Positions 1 through 10,725 of a DNA stretch of 64,000 nucleotides are shown piece by piece; position 1 is the stretch's first letter; each line of letters begins with the position of its first letter. Position numbers and translations under genes: made by a program. The notes under the pieces were generated by a model. The model did not search any database. It worked only from the letters and a program-made list of their open reading frames with translations, and was not told the origin of the DNA. The stretch comes from Sphagnum compactum (taxonomy: Eukaryota > Bryophyta > Sphagnopsida > Sphagnales). Location: assembly GCA_965153455.1 (NCBI GenBank), contig OZ234494.1:19282001-19346000 (forward strand). The letters are read 5' to 3'.

Positions 1-2254
1 TATGCCAAAGCTACCCTAGTATTATGGTACTTTCAAAGTGCCCCTTAATTTTCATAATACAAATTTTTTGATTTTTAATTTCTTTATAGAATTGGGTATT
101 ATTAAACACATTTTAAATGCATTCAAATTTTCGTATTTTTTCAATTTTTTGTTTATCAAAATTCAATTTTCTTAAAAGTTCATGAGTCCTTTATGACATG
201 TAAATGTGATGCAATGTATATGTTGTTTGAAGAAAAGCTGTAGCTTATAATAGAAGAAATTAAATGTTAATATGTTTTGGTATGATTTGAAGTTGTGACA
301 ATTTTCCAAAACAAAACACAAAATCTAGCAAAATTTGTACACTTTAAAAAATCATTTTCAAAATTGATTGTAAAAAAACATATGACATATTGGGGCAACT
401 ATAAATACAATAAATAAAATGTTTCAAAATATTTCATTTGAAACTTCTTTTTTATGAAAACGTTCTTTTTGGCAAAAGGACCTACAAAGGACAATAAGCC
501 TAAATGCAAAGTAAACACATTGGCATTAAATGTCGTTTCGACCCAAATGCTAACTTTGTTTCATTTCAAACTCTTCAAGAACATAACACATGTTGGAAAC
601 TTCAATGGAAAAGACAATTGGAATATTACTAACCCTTCAGTTCCATTGATTGAAAATCTTTTCAAATTGGAACATTGTCACCTTGAAATTTGCACATGTG
701 CACAAACCTATCTACCATTTAAACTTGAAAAAACAACATAGCAGACTCAAAGCTCAAATGCTATTATATTCAAAGGTGCTTACAAATGTTGAACAAATTT
801 TAACTTTGCACAACTTTGCAATTTTACAACTCTATAAACTATAACAAAGAAGATTTAAAAACAACAACCTCTACATAATTGAAAGCTTACATGATCTCTT
901 CAAGCTCTTATTCATGCAACTCCTAAATCTAAACCTCATTCCTTCAAGTTTTGGTTGGCTTCTAATTGAAAGTTATTCAACAAATTTTATGATGTCAAAA
1001 TTTGATATATAATATTTTCTTCACACTTCCAAGCTCAACAAGTGTTTCGTACATGAAATAAGTGTTTTTGGGTTTAATGAAAGTCTCCATGACTAATTAG
1101 AAAAGACGACCATTGTATGTGAGCTAAATCATGTGTGTGTGTTTTGGTGAAATTAGGAAACCTATCAATTTGCTTGAATTTTCTTACAAAATTTTAAACA
1201 AATTCAAATTTTTCATCAACAACCTTCGTTTGTTTAATTGATTTCACCAATCCACCCATTTTTGCCACGTGGTTTATTAAAGAAAATCACAAGCATCATT
1301 CTTGCCTAAACACACCATCTTTGTACTATGTGGCTCCTTTTAACATGTTTTCACCCAATTGGACAATAACCTCGACCCTTTTTGGTCATAACTAAACTAG
1401 TTATAACTTTTGTGACTAATTACCTAAGTAAGGAAAGCTATGTAACCTTTCAACCCAAGAATCTTGCATTAAAGTATGCCTGTGTGGGGAATGATCAATT
1501 ACAAATTGTACATTGCATTGGATTGTTGAATAAGCCACACATTTCCCACATTTCCTACCTCACAATGGTTTATGAACAATATTCCAATAGCAAGAATGAA
1601 CCACAGATGCATCCCCAAACAACACAAAATGGGAATGAACTTTTCATACAATATGAATTTCCACTTTTGTAATTCCCACTTGAAAATTATGACAAAAGTT
1701 CAAAAATTGGTGATCCAACATGATTCCATGTGTGTTGATGGCACAACGTTACACCACCTTTGGGGTACAAATATTCGAACTTACTAACATAAATGCCAAG
1801 TTGCCAACAAATCTAATGAAAATTGTTTTCATGCACCACCTTCCACACACCATAGAAACCCTCCAAAAACTTTTATTTCCAAATGGAATGAAATATCCAT
1901 GCACATAAGCCACCTCTCTAAAAATCCAATAATGCAAACAATGTCAAATTTTGACCCCATATGTGGGAGATATGAATTTCCAAAGAAATCTACCCCTTCC
2001 CCCCACCCCCAAGTGGTTTTTTTCGTTTCCTCACATGAAATTCAAGCATGAAAAAATAAATGAAGCCAATTTGGATGAAAAATCTCAAAAAATGAAACAA
2101 ATAAATCCCAAAGAATCTCAATTATTTTTTAAACAACAAATTTGACACACTTTAGGTTTGGCTGGGTCTTGAACCTAATCCTCTCAAACCCAAGGTTTGA
2201 AAAATTGCAAAAAAATGAAAAGTTAAAAAGGGAGGTCTACATTGGAACCCCGCA
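1..2254. other. AT-rich gene-free stretch
   Basis: No coding region, RNA gene or clear repeat border is recognisable. Open frames here are short and unlike any family I know. The sequence is A/T-rich with many short poly-A and poly-T runs, as expected for old intergenic plant DNA. Confidence 0.6.
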
Positions 2255-2275
2255 CCCCCCCCCCCCCCCCCCCCC
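2255..2275. repeat. Poly-C homopolymer (21 C)
   Basis: An uninterrupted run of 21 C, followed by further C/T-rich sequence. It is one of at least four long C tracts in this otherwise AT-rich window (others near 42988, 61737 and 62641). Exact length is unreliable in most sequencing data. Confidence 0.95.
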
Positions 2276-2805
2276 ATCCTCCCCCTTTATCTCAAGCCTA
2301 AACCAAGCCATGCAAACCTCTCATGTTGAAATGAAGTTCAAAGAAATTCAAACATCGCCATCAATGGCCAGCGCCAAATTCCACCCTACCTTCCTCTTCC
2401 ACTCCTTTCTCCTCTTGGTATACCCCCCTCCCCCCAAGGGACCTTTGCTACTAACAAAGGCCAACAAGCTAGGTTCCTCCTAGTTGGTAATGGTGGTGGT
2501 CAGTTGTTGTTGCCACCACTATTGTGTTAAAATCCTCTCCACCTAATGTAGTGAAAAGAAAAATAAAATAAAATCAACAACAAACTTATGTTTTGGAATT
2601 TCAAATCGTCAAAAGAGATTTTTAAACACATAACTTGAATTATATTTCAAACACAAAATATTTCAAACTTAGTTCACACTCGAATTAGTTTTGAGCTATA
2701 ATACATTTAGTTACATGAATCCAACTGAAGACTAAAATAATTATGACTCTACTAGGCAGTTAAATTAACATAATTGACAACATTGTTTACACATTGTTGC
2801 TACCA

Positions 2806-3000
2806 AGGAGCTATGGGATAGTGGTAAGCCAAGATAAGAACCTTGCATGTAAGCAAAGGTTATGAGATCAAACACCACCCATGTGATTCAACATGCAGCA
2901 TTTTTGGCCATAGTGTGAGACCTTAAAAATGGGTATTGCATCGGGCTCTTGCAACACCACCAACATAGGTATTGCAAAAGTCTTCACCAAAAAAAATAAT
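2806..3000 (+). repeat. tRNA-derived SINE-like element
   Basis: The left part resembles a tRNA-type RNA polymerase III promoter: an A-box-like GGGATAGTGGTAAG near 2816 and a B-box-like GGTTATGAGATCAAAC near 2859. About 120 bases further on, the unit ends in an A-rich tail (CACCAAAAAAAATAAT, about 2985-3000). A related head, with a better B box, lies on the minus strand at 62405-62480. Both carry AGAACCTTG just before the B box. Borders and family are inferred. Confidence 0.4.
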
Positions 3001-3504
3001 CTAAAGCATGGGAACAAAGTAATCAATCTCATCACCATCTTCTGTCCAAATAACTTCCCAATGTGGTTGGGAATTTGCCCTGGCCAGTAAGTTGGGTCCT
3101 GATCTCCACAAAGAAACATGTACTTCCCTTGGACTGAGTATCTCTCATGATACTCCATGGACTTTAAGTTTCTTCCTTCAGGTATTATTAGAGCATATCC
3201 ACACACACACAATATGTAGACATCGACCAGTGTCCAGTTCAACAAAACAGTAGTCATTTGACTACTTGTCGATCATTAGCCAAAATTGTTTGTATATTTT
3301 GTAAGGTTCCTGTGGTTGGGTATTCATGTTGAAACCCTGCCAAACTCCATAAGACGAAAGCACCCAAGAAAGAGAGAGAAAAAGAAACAAGGGGGCAAGG
3401 ACCAAAGTCCAGGCAAGCAAACAGCCCAAACAGAGGGAAGGGAACCACGAGTTGCATTCAAGTTGTTTCAATGTAAAAATCTCCTAGTACTTGTTTGCTT
3501 CTTC

Positions 3505-3570
3505 AGACCCAGTTGCACCAGCACCGACATGGGTGGGTACCTTCACCTTTGTTGAGTATGGCCTCTTGGT
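3505..3570 (+). repeat. Dispersed CAGCACC/GGTACC motif, copy 1
   Basis: The segment reads CACCAGCACCGACATGGG, then GGTACCTTCACCTT and a CCTCTT element. The same order recurs at 53706-53770, and shortened forms occur at 60968-61005 and inverted near 61160-61195. I do not recognise the element; it may be one end of an old transposon. Confidence 0.4.
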
Positions 3571-3879
3571 GTGTACATTTAACCAGTTTTATTTGGACTT
3601 GCGACTGTGATTTTTTCTTGGAACCTAGTATTTGTAATGTGCAGAGATAATCCCCAAAAAACTTGGTGTTTTTCTGTTATGGTTCATCCAAGACATCAAA
3701 TTTTCACCTGCTTAAAAAAACAGTTACTGGTGAAATGTAACCAAAAATTCAAATTTTAAATGCTAAAATGAAGAGTTTTTTGAGGTTTTTCAATCGACTA
3801 CAATTTGAAAACATAAAATCAAAAACAACCAATTTTCAAAATCTTGGTTCCAATAGGTAGCTAAAAATATGAGCCGATG

Positions 3880-3965
3880 CTCAAAGTTTCTTACTCTCAT
3901 ATCTTGTTTGTAGCCAAATTTGTCTAAGTCCTGCTTTGGATGAACGCCAGTTTGGTTACATCACT
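3880..3965 (+). repeat. Dispersed repeat, copy 1 (partner 55405-55490)
   Basis: Both copies share the order CTTAC/CTACTTTCATATCT, GTATGTAGCCAAA, GGATGA(A/T)C, CCA(G/C)TTTGG, TTAC/CTAC. Similarity is diverged but collinear over about 85 bases. Family unknown. Confidence 0.4.
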
Positions 3966-4255
3966 AAATGGACCCAAAAAAAAACACTGATGGAAGAAGG
4001 CCTGTAGCCTGGGTCCATATCAAACAGGCATACAAGAAATCAAAGGTCGAACGGGTTAGGAAAAACTACTATATGCATTCAGCACCTATCCTTGCTACAG
4101 TTCACATTACAATGCCCCACACCAACATTGAGAAAGTATCTGCCATGCAGATCTTCTATATATATGATCTATATCAGAGCTTGGAAATGGAAACTCGCTT
4201 TGTTGAAGACAATGTCAATGCAAAAGTGAAAAGCAAAAACAGACAGTCCCATTAA

Positions 4256-7200
4256 AAAAAAAGTTGCAAGCTTCCAACTTCAAACCCAAACCAGCTTTCT
4301 TCAAATGAAGTTTGTGCAAGTTTGAACTTTGAACCAGCATGTATCTGCCTCTTCAGTGGCAACCAAGTGCCTTACATACTTTTGACCTACATACATGAGA
4401 GCCACTTACATTACCTACTTACTTTCCTACAATCTTTACCTGGGAAGTTACCTAGGTATTGTGACATGGAAGTGGCAAGGTTTACACAATAGGAACCTTG
4501 GTAACTCAGGTGTTGTTCAACAATAACTTAATGATAATAGGTTTCCCAAAGATGGTGCACTAGTGTGTGATTGATCACATAAGACCCAATTTTTTGCACA
4601 TGTATCATGTAAGGTGAAACCATGTAAGATTTGGAAGTTTAAGGTAAACACATGGCTCATTGCCCATGGGCAATGGCTTAGTGATATTGCCCCTATTTGG
4701 TATTACAAAGATCCCAAGTTCAAACAAGCTTGTGAGTAGGTGAAAGTTATTGTGTCCTTTGTCATAGCCCCTAACTTGGGAAACAGTTGAAAGTTGTCAT
4801 GTCCTTTGCCATGGGGCCTAACTTGGCTGTATTGCCAACAATTCTGTTGTTATGTTTCAAACAAAATTTAAAAGATAAACATGGTTCATTTTGAAAATGG
4901 GGTAGCAACTTATGTCATCTATCCGTTTGCCTACTTCATGTGATGTCTTGAATCAGTGAGAGTGGTTTATGCACCTCCTTTAAAAAGATTAAAAAGCTTG
5001 TAGGTGATGAAATACGAGAAAGAAGTAATCAATGTGAAACCTTTCTCATGGTGCATTTTTTGAACTCAAAGCTCTTTAGTGGGATTAATCACTTCATGGA
5101 TAAAGGTTGTAGGGGGCAAGTGCCACTGGGTGGTACCATTAAAAATCACCTTGAAGTGTCAAATTCAATGGAAAGTTGAACCCAATTTCATTTCATTAAA
5201 GGGAATTTTTTTTTAATTTTTTATTAGCTTGCACCATGTGGACTATGGTACCACATTCATACTTGCTCTCTTCTGTGATGGAAAAAAGGCCCTTATTTTC
5301 TCTGAATCCAATTTTATTGAACTCCTCTACATTACAATATTTGTAAACTGGGTAAAACCTTCCAAAGAGTTTGGATCTTTAAAATAGTTTTTTGCCATCA
5401 AGCCAAAAGCCAATAGATGGGACTCATGGTCATGTTGCAAGTGGTTGTGAAGTGAATTCATCATCAAGGCAAGCAAAATGTGGAAGGTAACTCCCCAAGA
5501 GCAGCGCATTCTTGAAATGAATCGGTGACCAAGGCCCTGCAAGGGACGCTTATGTTGGGAGCATGCAACTCCAGATACACTAAAAAAATTCTGCCCGTAC
5601 TTTCCATTAACTAATGTCGGGTCACTTGATCACCAAAAGCAAATGTGAATTTCAACAAGATAGTGTTTAAAGGTTTAAACCTCAAGCAGAATTAAGAATA
5701 GTATTGCCTTTGGTGCAACATTTAGATGACAATAGCCACTTCAAATAGGAGACAATAGCTCCCCCCCCAGATTCCATCATTCCCAACTGGTTCCATTTCA
5801 GCCATTGTTGAACATCCTTTCTTTGCAAGATTTAATCTCTGCCCACTCCTGTGGATCCATCCAACAACTTGGGGTTCCCATTTTATGGAAACCACCAATT
5901 GAAGGCTGCACGGTATAAGGCCCTGTATCCCATATTGTGTCTTATCAGTCCAAAGTGGATGCAGAGTTCTGTCTGTAGCCTAGAGTCAAGTTTCCACATT
6001 GATGAAACTAATAATTTTTTAAAAACAAAAATTAATTCGTTTTTTTAATTTTGAAACTATATTGTTTTCCATCATCTACTATGATATTGTGATATGAGTA
6101 GTGAAATTATTCAGAATGTAGCCTATGATAATTATGATGATTTTCAACATATCAACTTCATATTTTCACAAAATTTTCATTTCACTATTTTGAGGATTAT
6201 TTAATGACGAAACTGACCTTAGGGTAGGGTATAGGGATAAGGACAGCCAGTAAAGTAAAGCTAGAGTGCTTCTGTGTAAAATGTTGGGGCACTGTTGATT
6301 CTAATTTTTGACTGTAATTTTTGAATCCACACTTGGTTACTACTAAGGTTAGATCAATAAGACATACTATTCTTAGATTAAAATTCTTTGGACAACCTAT
6401 TCTGGTTACTGACAAAATAGTTGCTAAATAGAAAACATAGAGGTCAATCATGTTGGAGGTCTTATTTAAAATGCAATATTTAGTTAGGTTGTTGACTACA
6501 CACCTAAAACCCTAAAATGTGCACTTCTACTTAATTATACCAACACAGTAGTACCTTATATATCTCCAGTACATAAGTGTACGAACTACCATCTTGTGCT
6601 ACAAGCCTACAATACTCCAGGGTCAACACAGGTAGCTACAAGCCCACATGCAGTTTAATTTGTGGTTAAGATCAAAGTGTTGGGGTTATAGCTAGGTTCA
6701 TCCCACACCAAAAGCAAATCTTCTATAATTGATCCTAAACTCATTTAAGATGAGTCTTGGATGCCATCTATGGGCCTTTTTTTGTTTCAAGGTTAGATTA
6801 AGGGGTGTTAGAAATATTTCCCCTCAATCCCCACCACCCACCCCCAAAAAAAACATTCTTGAGTTTGGTACCTTCTAAGGACTAAAATTGAATCACTCTA
6901 AAGTTTTACCCCCAAAACCAAATTTCTAAGGAAGAGGGAATCTGATGGGGAGATAGAAAAGGGGAAAAGGAGAGATGGGGGAAATCCCATGACAGACCTT
7001 TAAGAAAAAGCAATGACAGGTCAACACTAGTCTTGACCTTCCTCCACTCATTTTTTCTAGCCAGATACAATGAACTTCTAAAACACTAGGTGTTGGAGGA
7101 ATTGTAGGACTAAAGTATAGCCGAGTTCACATAGAGACTTGTTGAAACATAGTGAAGAATACACCCATAGTACTGGTAGTAAATTATTTCGTACCGATTT

Positions 7201-7845
7201 GTGTGTAGCCATAAGGTGAGTGAAATTGGGTACAGATTCATGAAAATGGGTATCAGTTCAGAAGATTTGCAGCATCGTATTTGAAGAATATATGAGCAGC
7301 AGTGACTGCGCAGGTAATGAAAATCCAAAACTGGGGAGTATAGCTTCCCCAAGGATCAATTTAGGTCTGTAATCTAGTTTGGTAGATCTTGTTTCTTTCC
7401 TTTTTTTTCCCTTTCTTTCCCCTTGTGTACTGTTTTCATCCTGATTTCTCATTTCAACCCCCAGTTCAGGCGAAACTGGGGACACAGTAGCCCCAGTTTG
7501 GGGTACTTCCCAAAATAACTCTTATTATATATATATCTTTTTCTGGGAGGTGCAGGGTGCTAATTTTTTTGCTTCCAAGGAGCAGCTGCCTTTCTAATCT
7601 CTTGCCCATTATTATTCAAAGTTGTTGGAAATTGAAGAGTGTTGTTGGTGACAGGTTTGCTTGACTCTAGCCTCTACAATTTTGGGGTCTGCAAGGCCTT
7701 GTTACTAGCTACCTACCAACCCTCACAGTTCTGATCCAAGTTTCTCTCTGTCATGAGTTCTTTTTATTCCTGGCTACTTAGTGTTTTTTTCCTTCCTTTG
7801 GGTGAGCTAAAATTGGCTGCTAGTACTCCCCTGCCAACCTTACCC
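4256..7845. other. Gene-free stretch with a short tandem duplication
   Basis: No gene is recognisable. At about 4733-4815 a segment of roughly 55 bases is duplicated in tandem with divergence: both units contain GAAAGTT, TGTCCTTTG and CCTAACTTGG. The rest is AT-rich intergenic sequence, with a C run near 5761 and a TA dinucleotide run near 7527. Confidence 0.5.
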
Positions 7846-7849
7846 TACA

Positions 7850-7925
7850 GGCAGCTACTAGGTAGTTCCTAGGATGTAGTAGGTACACAGCTACTACTCA
7901 TGAGTACATACCTGCTAGGTCAGTG
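7850..7925. repeat. TAGTAGGTA motif cluster
   Basis: Dense, partly inverted repeats of CTACTAGGTAG, TAGTAGGTAC and CATGAGTACATACC. Similar clusters occur at 25600-25670, 37256-37330, 51300-51365 and 63290-63375. Three of the five lie within 0.3 kb of a likely promoter (extensin, Kir-like gene, right-edge promoter). The role is unknown. Confidence 0.5.
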
Positions 7926-7993
7926 AATAGGGGGGTTAGAATAGCCGACTGCGCCACCCCTGCACTCTTCTCATCATGAACTCAAATCATCAC

Positions 7994-8001
7994 TATATAT
8001 A
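7994..8001 (+). promoter_or_regulatory. TATA box of the extensin gene
   Basis: TATATATA in the context CACTATATATACTCCTC lies about 190 bases before the extensin ATG. A start of transcription near 8025 would give a leader of about 165 bases, normal for a plant gene. The downstream leader is C/T-rich. Confidence 0.6.
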
Positions 8002-8044
8002 CTCCTCTCCTCAGCTCTTGTTTCTCACTCAGGCTCATCACCAA

Positions 8045-8065
8045 ATGGCATTCTCTAGTACTTGA
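8045..8065 (+). promoter_or_regulatory. Upstream ORF 1 in extensin leader
   Basis: ATG, five further codons and TGA inside the predicted leader of the extensin mRNA. It closes well before the main ATG, so ribosomes would have to reinitiate or scan past it. Its role is inferred only from position. Confidence 0.4.
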
Positions 8066-8094
8066 GAAGAGAAGGGAGTTCCAGTACTGCACTT

Positions 8095-8136
8095 ATGCTT
8101 TCAGCTGACAGAGCAAGTGTGCTGGTGATAGCTTGA
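8095..8136 (+). promoter_or_regulatory. Upstream ORF 2 in extensin leader
   Basis: ATG followed by 12 codons and TGA, ending 53 bases before the extensin ATG. Together with the six-codon ORF at 8045 it gives the leader two upstream AUGs, which commonly lowers translation of the main frame. Confidence 0.4.
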
Positions 8137-8189
8137 GCAGGAGGGATCAGTTGTGTGGTAGCTGCCTGCAATAATATTATTTTTTCATC

Positions 8190-9050
8190 ATGGGTGTTAG
8201 AGGTTTTGGGGTACTAAGCCCCATGATTCAGCTGCTGTTGCTGGTTTTCATTGTTGCTGAAGGTGTAGTTGGGCCAGCTCTAGCAGGGGGAGGGGAGCAA
8301 GGCGGGGAGCATCACGGTGGGCATCAAGGTGGGCCATGGGGGCATGGGGGACAAGGTGGTGGGAATCCATGGGGACACAAGTCTCCGAGTCCACCTTATG
8401 GTCACACATACCCACCACCAACTTCAAAGCTTCCTCCTCCTTATGTGTACAAGTCTCCACCGCCTCCTCCATCTCCCAAGTCGTCTCCTCCTCCTTATGT
8501 GTACAAGTCTCCTCCACCTCCATCTCCAAAGCCTTCTCCTCCATATGTTTACAAGTCTCCTCCACCACCATCTCCAAAACCTTCTCCTCCATATGTTTAC
8601 AAGTCTCCTCCACCTCCATCTCCAAAGCCTTCTCCTCCTTACGTTTACAAATCTCCACCACCACCACCATCTCCTAAGCCTTCTCCTCCTTACGTATACA
8701 AGTCCCCACCTCCTCCGCCTTCACCCAAGCCTTCTCCCCCTTATGTGTACAAGTCTCCACCTCCTCCGTCTCCAAAGCCTTCTCCTCCTTATGTGTACAA
8801 GTCCCCACCACCACCTCCGTCTCCAAAGCCTTCCCCACCTTATGTGTACAAGTCTCCACCTCCTCCTCCATCTCCCAAACCTTCTCCTCCTTATGTCTAC
8901 AAGTCTCCACCACCACCTCCATCTCCCAAGCCTTCTCCTCCTCCTTACGTCTACAAGTCCCCACCTCCTCCATCTCCAAAGCCGTCTCCTCCCTATGTCT
9001 ATAAGTCACCACCACCACCTCCTTATGTTTACAAGTCCCCACCATACTGA
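8190..9050 (+). CDS. Extensin (YVYK/SPPPP hydroxyproline-rich cell wall glycoprotein)
   Basis: A 286-residue single-exon protein. Residues 1 to about 32 form a secretory signal peptide with core IQLLLLVFIVAEGVV. Residues 33-64 are rich in Gly and His (GGEHHGGHQGG, PWGHGGQGGG). Residues 65-286 are 13 YVYK motifs alternating with SPPPP or SPPPPP and SPKPSPP spacers. In classical extensins the Ser-Hyp4-5 blocks are hydroxylated and arabinosylated. The Tyr residues of YVY form isodityrosine, and VYK serves in peroxidase cross-linking, so the product is secreted and insolubilised in the wall. The ATG at 8190 opens directly into the signal peptide. Open frames in other phases over the repeat are low-complexity shadows. 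The repeat array has an uneven number of prolines per block, suggesting unequal crossing-over. The Gly/His spacer is not typical of the classical seed-plant proteins I know. Confidence 0.93.
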   Translation: MGVRGFGVLSPMIQLLLLVFIVAEGVVGPALAGGGEQGGEHHGGHQGGPWGHGGQGGGNPWGHKSPSPPYGHTYPPPTSKLPPPYVYKSPPPPPSPKSSPPPYVYKSPPPPSPKPSPPYVYKSPPPPSPKPSPPYVYKSPPPPSPKPSPPYVYKSPPPPPSPKPSPPYVYKSPPPPPSPKPSPPYVYKSPPPPSPKPSPPYVYKSPPPPPSPKPSPPYVYKSPPPPPSPKPSPPYVYKSPPPPPSPKPSPPPYVYKSPPPPSPKPSPPYVYKSPPPPPYVYKSPPY

Positions 9051-9281
9051 TCCATCCCAGCCATGGGCGACGGTGAGGTAATGTTTTCTTAGCTGAACTT
9101 CAGTACTGATCTCTCAATACAGATTGATCCGCTATGCAATTGTGCTGCACTAGAACTTCAGTAGCTCACGAACTAATTTTTGCAGTTCTCATGAGTGATC
9201 AGTACCTGCACATTGCTTACATTGGGTGCTTTCTTTTTGTAACTTGTGCAGGTGCAGCAATGCAGCAATGCTGCAGATAAT

Positions 9282-9287
9282 AATAAA
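9282..9287 (+). terminator. Polyadenylation signal candidate for extensin
   Basis: AATAAA about 230 bases after the extensin stop codon, in the context GATAATAATAAATGG. This is the first canonical hexamer I see in the 3' region. The sequence between holds no recognisable coding region. Confidence 0.4.
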
Positions 9288-9557
9288 TGGAGATGCATGT
9301 CTTAAGGACGTGCAGGTGTCATTATGTCTGCAGTTCATCAAGTTCAACTGAAGATCACGGACTAAAAGGGTTCTAATATCTTACAGTCGTGGGTGGCAAT
9401 GATGTAGTAGCTCAGTACTCATGTAGTAGAGCACCCTGGCAATAGCAAAAGCTAACTTAGTAATCAGATAGTGAATAAGAGCTTGAAGATCTCGGCTAGA
9501 TGAGCTCCAATGCTGCTCCAATGCTCATGCAATACTGAAGTCGAAGTGGAGACCTTC

Positions 9558-9682
9558 AAGCTGCAATGCAAGACACTCTGGAGTCTGCACACAATACAAA
9601 AAACACTGCAGACAATGCAAGACACTGTGCAAGATCACACCCTGCAAGACAGAGTTCTGCACCTGCAATGCAAGACACTGAA
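9558..9682 (+). repeat. Minisatellite of GCAAGACACTG units
   Basis: CTGCAATGCAAGACACT occurs at about 9560 and 9664, with shortened units (ACAATGCAAGACACTGTG, CCTGCAAGACAGAG) between them. A 67-codon open frame at 9510 crosses it, but it has no recognisable similarity and I treat it as chance. Confidence 0.6.
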
Positions 9683-9850
9683 AAGTAGTTATTATATAAA
9701 TACATGGTTTTAGTGAAGAAATATATTTTTCTTGTGGTTCAATCCCTTTGGAACTATTGCTACTACTGTTGTTGTAAGTACAGTCTTGAGAAAATATATA
9801 ATGTGCAAGGTTAGATTTTGACATGAGATTAAGTCTTTAATGTGAAAATG

Positions 9851-10080
9851 TGCAGCCACAGAGTAAGGAAATTTGATTAAATCTGGGTATGAAATGCTGA
9901 AACTCACCATTTAATGCACAAGTTCGAGACTAATTATAGTAGTTGTACAGGTTGGAGCAGTGAAAATATATAAAGCAGCAATGCAGGCGCTCTGAAAAAA
10001 GGAAACACAGCATGAAACTCAGTTTATCACCAAAATTGGTGGAAAAACTAGTTTGGGTTCCAATTATTTTCTTTAGTAAA
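9851..10080 (+). mobile_element. MITE family A, copy 1 (3' truncated)
   Basis: Collinear with copies at 52140-52492 and 55891-56178. Shared blocks are GTAAGGAAATTT, GAAATGCTGAAA, CATTTAATGCACAAG, AATTATAGTAG, GGAGCAGTGAAAATAT, GCAGGCGCT and GAAACTCAG. The left terminal sequence AGTAAGGAAA is present. The matching right terminus is missing or too diverged to place. There is no coding capacity, so the element is non-autonomous. Confidence 0.65.
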
Positions 10081-10376
10081 ATTTTCATTCCCAGTTACGT
10101 GTTGGATGCCCTGTTATGCCGAAACAAGCCGTTCTCGCCCCCTGATCGCCTGACTTTACTGATAACTCTATTAAACAAAGTTTTCTAGAAATAAGAAAGA
10201 GAGACATTTGGTTTGCTGACTAAAAAGTGAAAATTTTACTCTTGACCTCCACAGGTTATTGCCTCCTGTGGTGGAAGGTGGCCTATTTCTAACTAGATTG
10301 AGAAAAAGATATGGTACAGATATCCAAGTAATTGTAACTGGAGAACTTGTCCTACACTGGTCTTCTGCATCCAAAT

Positions 10377-10725
10377 CAGTGTTGGGCGGTTACAAGGATT
10401 AGTAAAAATCAAAATCACAACCAAGTCTGATTTCTGGAACTGGAACCAAAACCAAAATTGGGTTTAGTTTCAAACCAGGTTCATTTCTGGAACTAAACCC
10501 AAACCTGGACCTGGTTCTGGAACCAAACCAGAAGTTTTGAAAAAAAAAAAAAATTGGAAAAAAAACACTTGGAACCAGGATTTAACTGGTAATTAACCAC
10601 CAGTTTCAGACTGGGTTACTCAGAAATGGAACCAAAATCAGATCTGATTTCCAGAATTGGAACCAAAACTGAAACGTGAAATTCTTTTCCAAGAACCGGA
10701 CCAGAATCAGACCTGAGAATCCTTC
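10377..10725 (+). repeat. hAT-like terminus with GGAACC-rich low-complexity interior
   Basis: Begins CAGTGTTGGGCGGTTAC, which resembles hAT-type transposon ends. About 330 bases follow, made of degenerate GGAACTGGAACC / AAACCAAAACC units and their complements. A similar start plus GGTTCTGG-rich interior lies at 35560-35800. I found no matching right end or target-site duplication, so borders are uncertain. Confidence 0.4.

Noticed and set aside
2806-2880. A functional tRNA gene
   Set aside because: Only box-like fragments are present; acceptor stem and anticodon arm pairing cannot be formed.
8248-9081. Long open frames in other phases and on the opposite strand over the extensin
   Set aside because: They are low-complexity translations of the proline-codon repeat (His/Leu/Ser or Glu/Lys/Thr runs) and lack any independent signal. 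The extensin frame has a signal peptide and family motifs.
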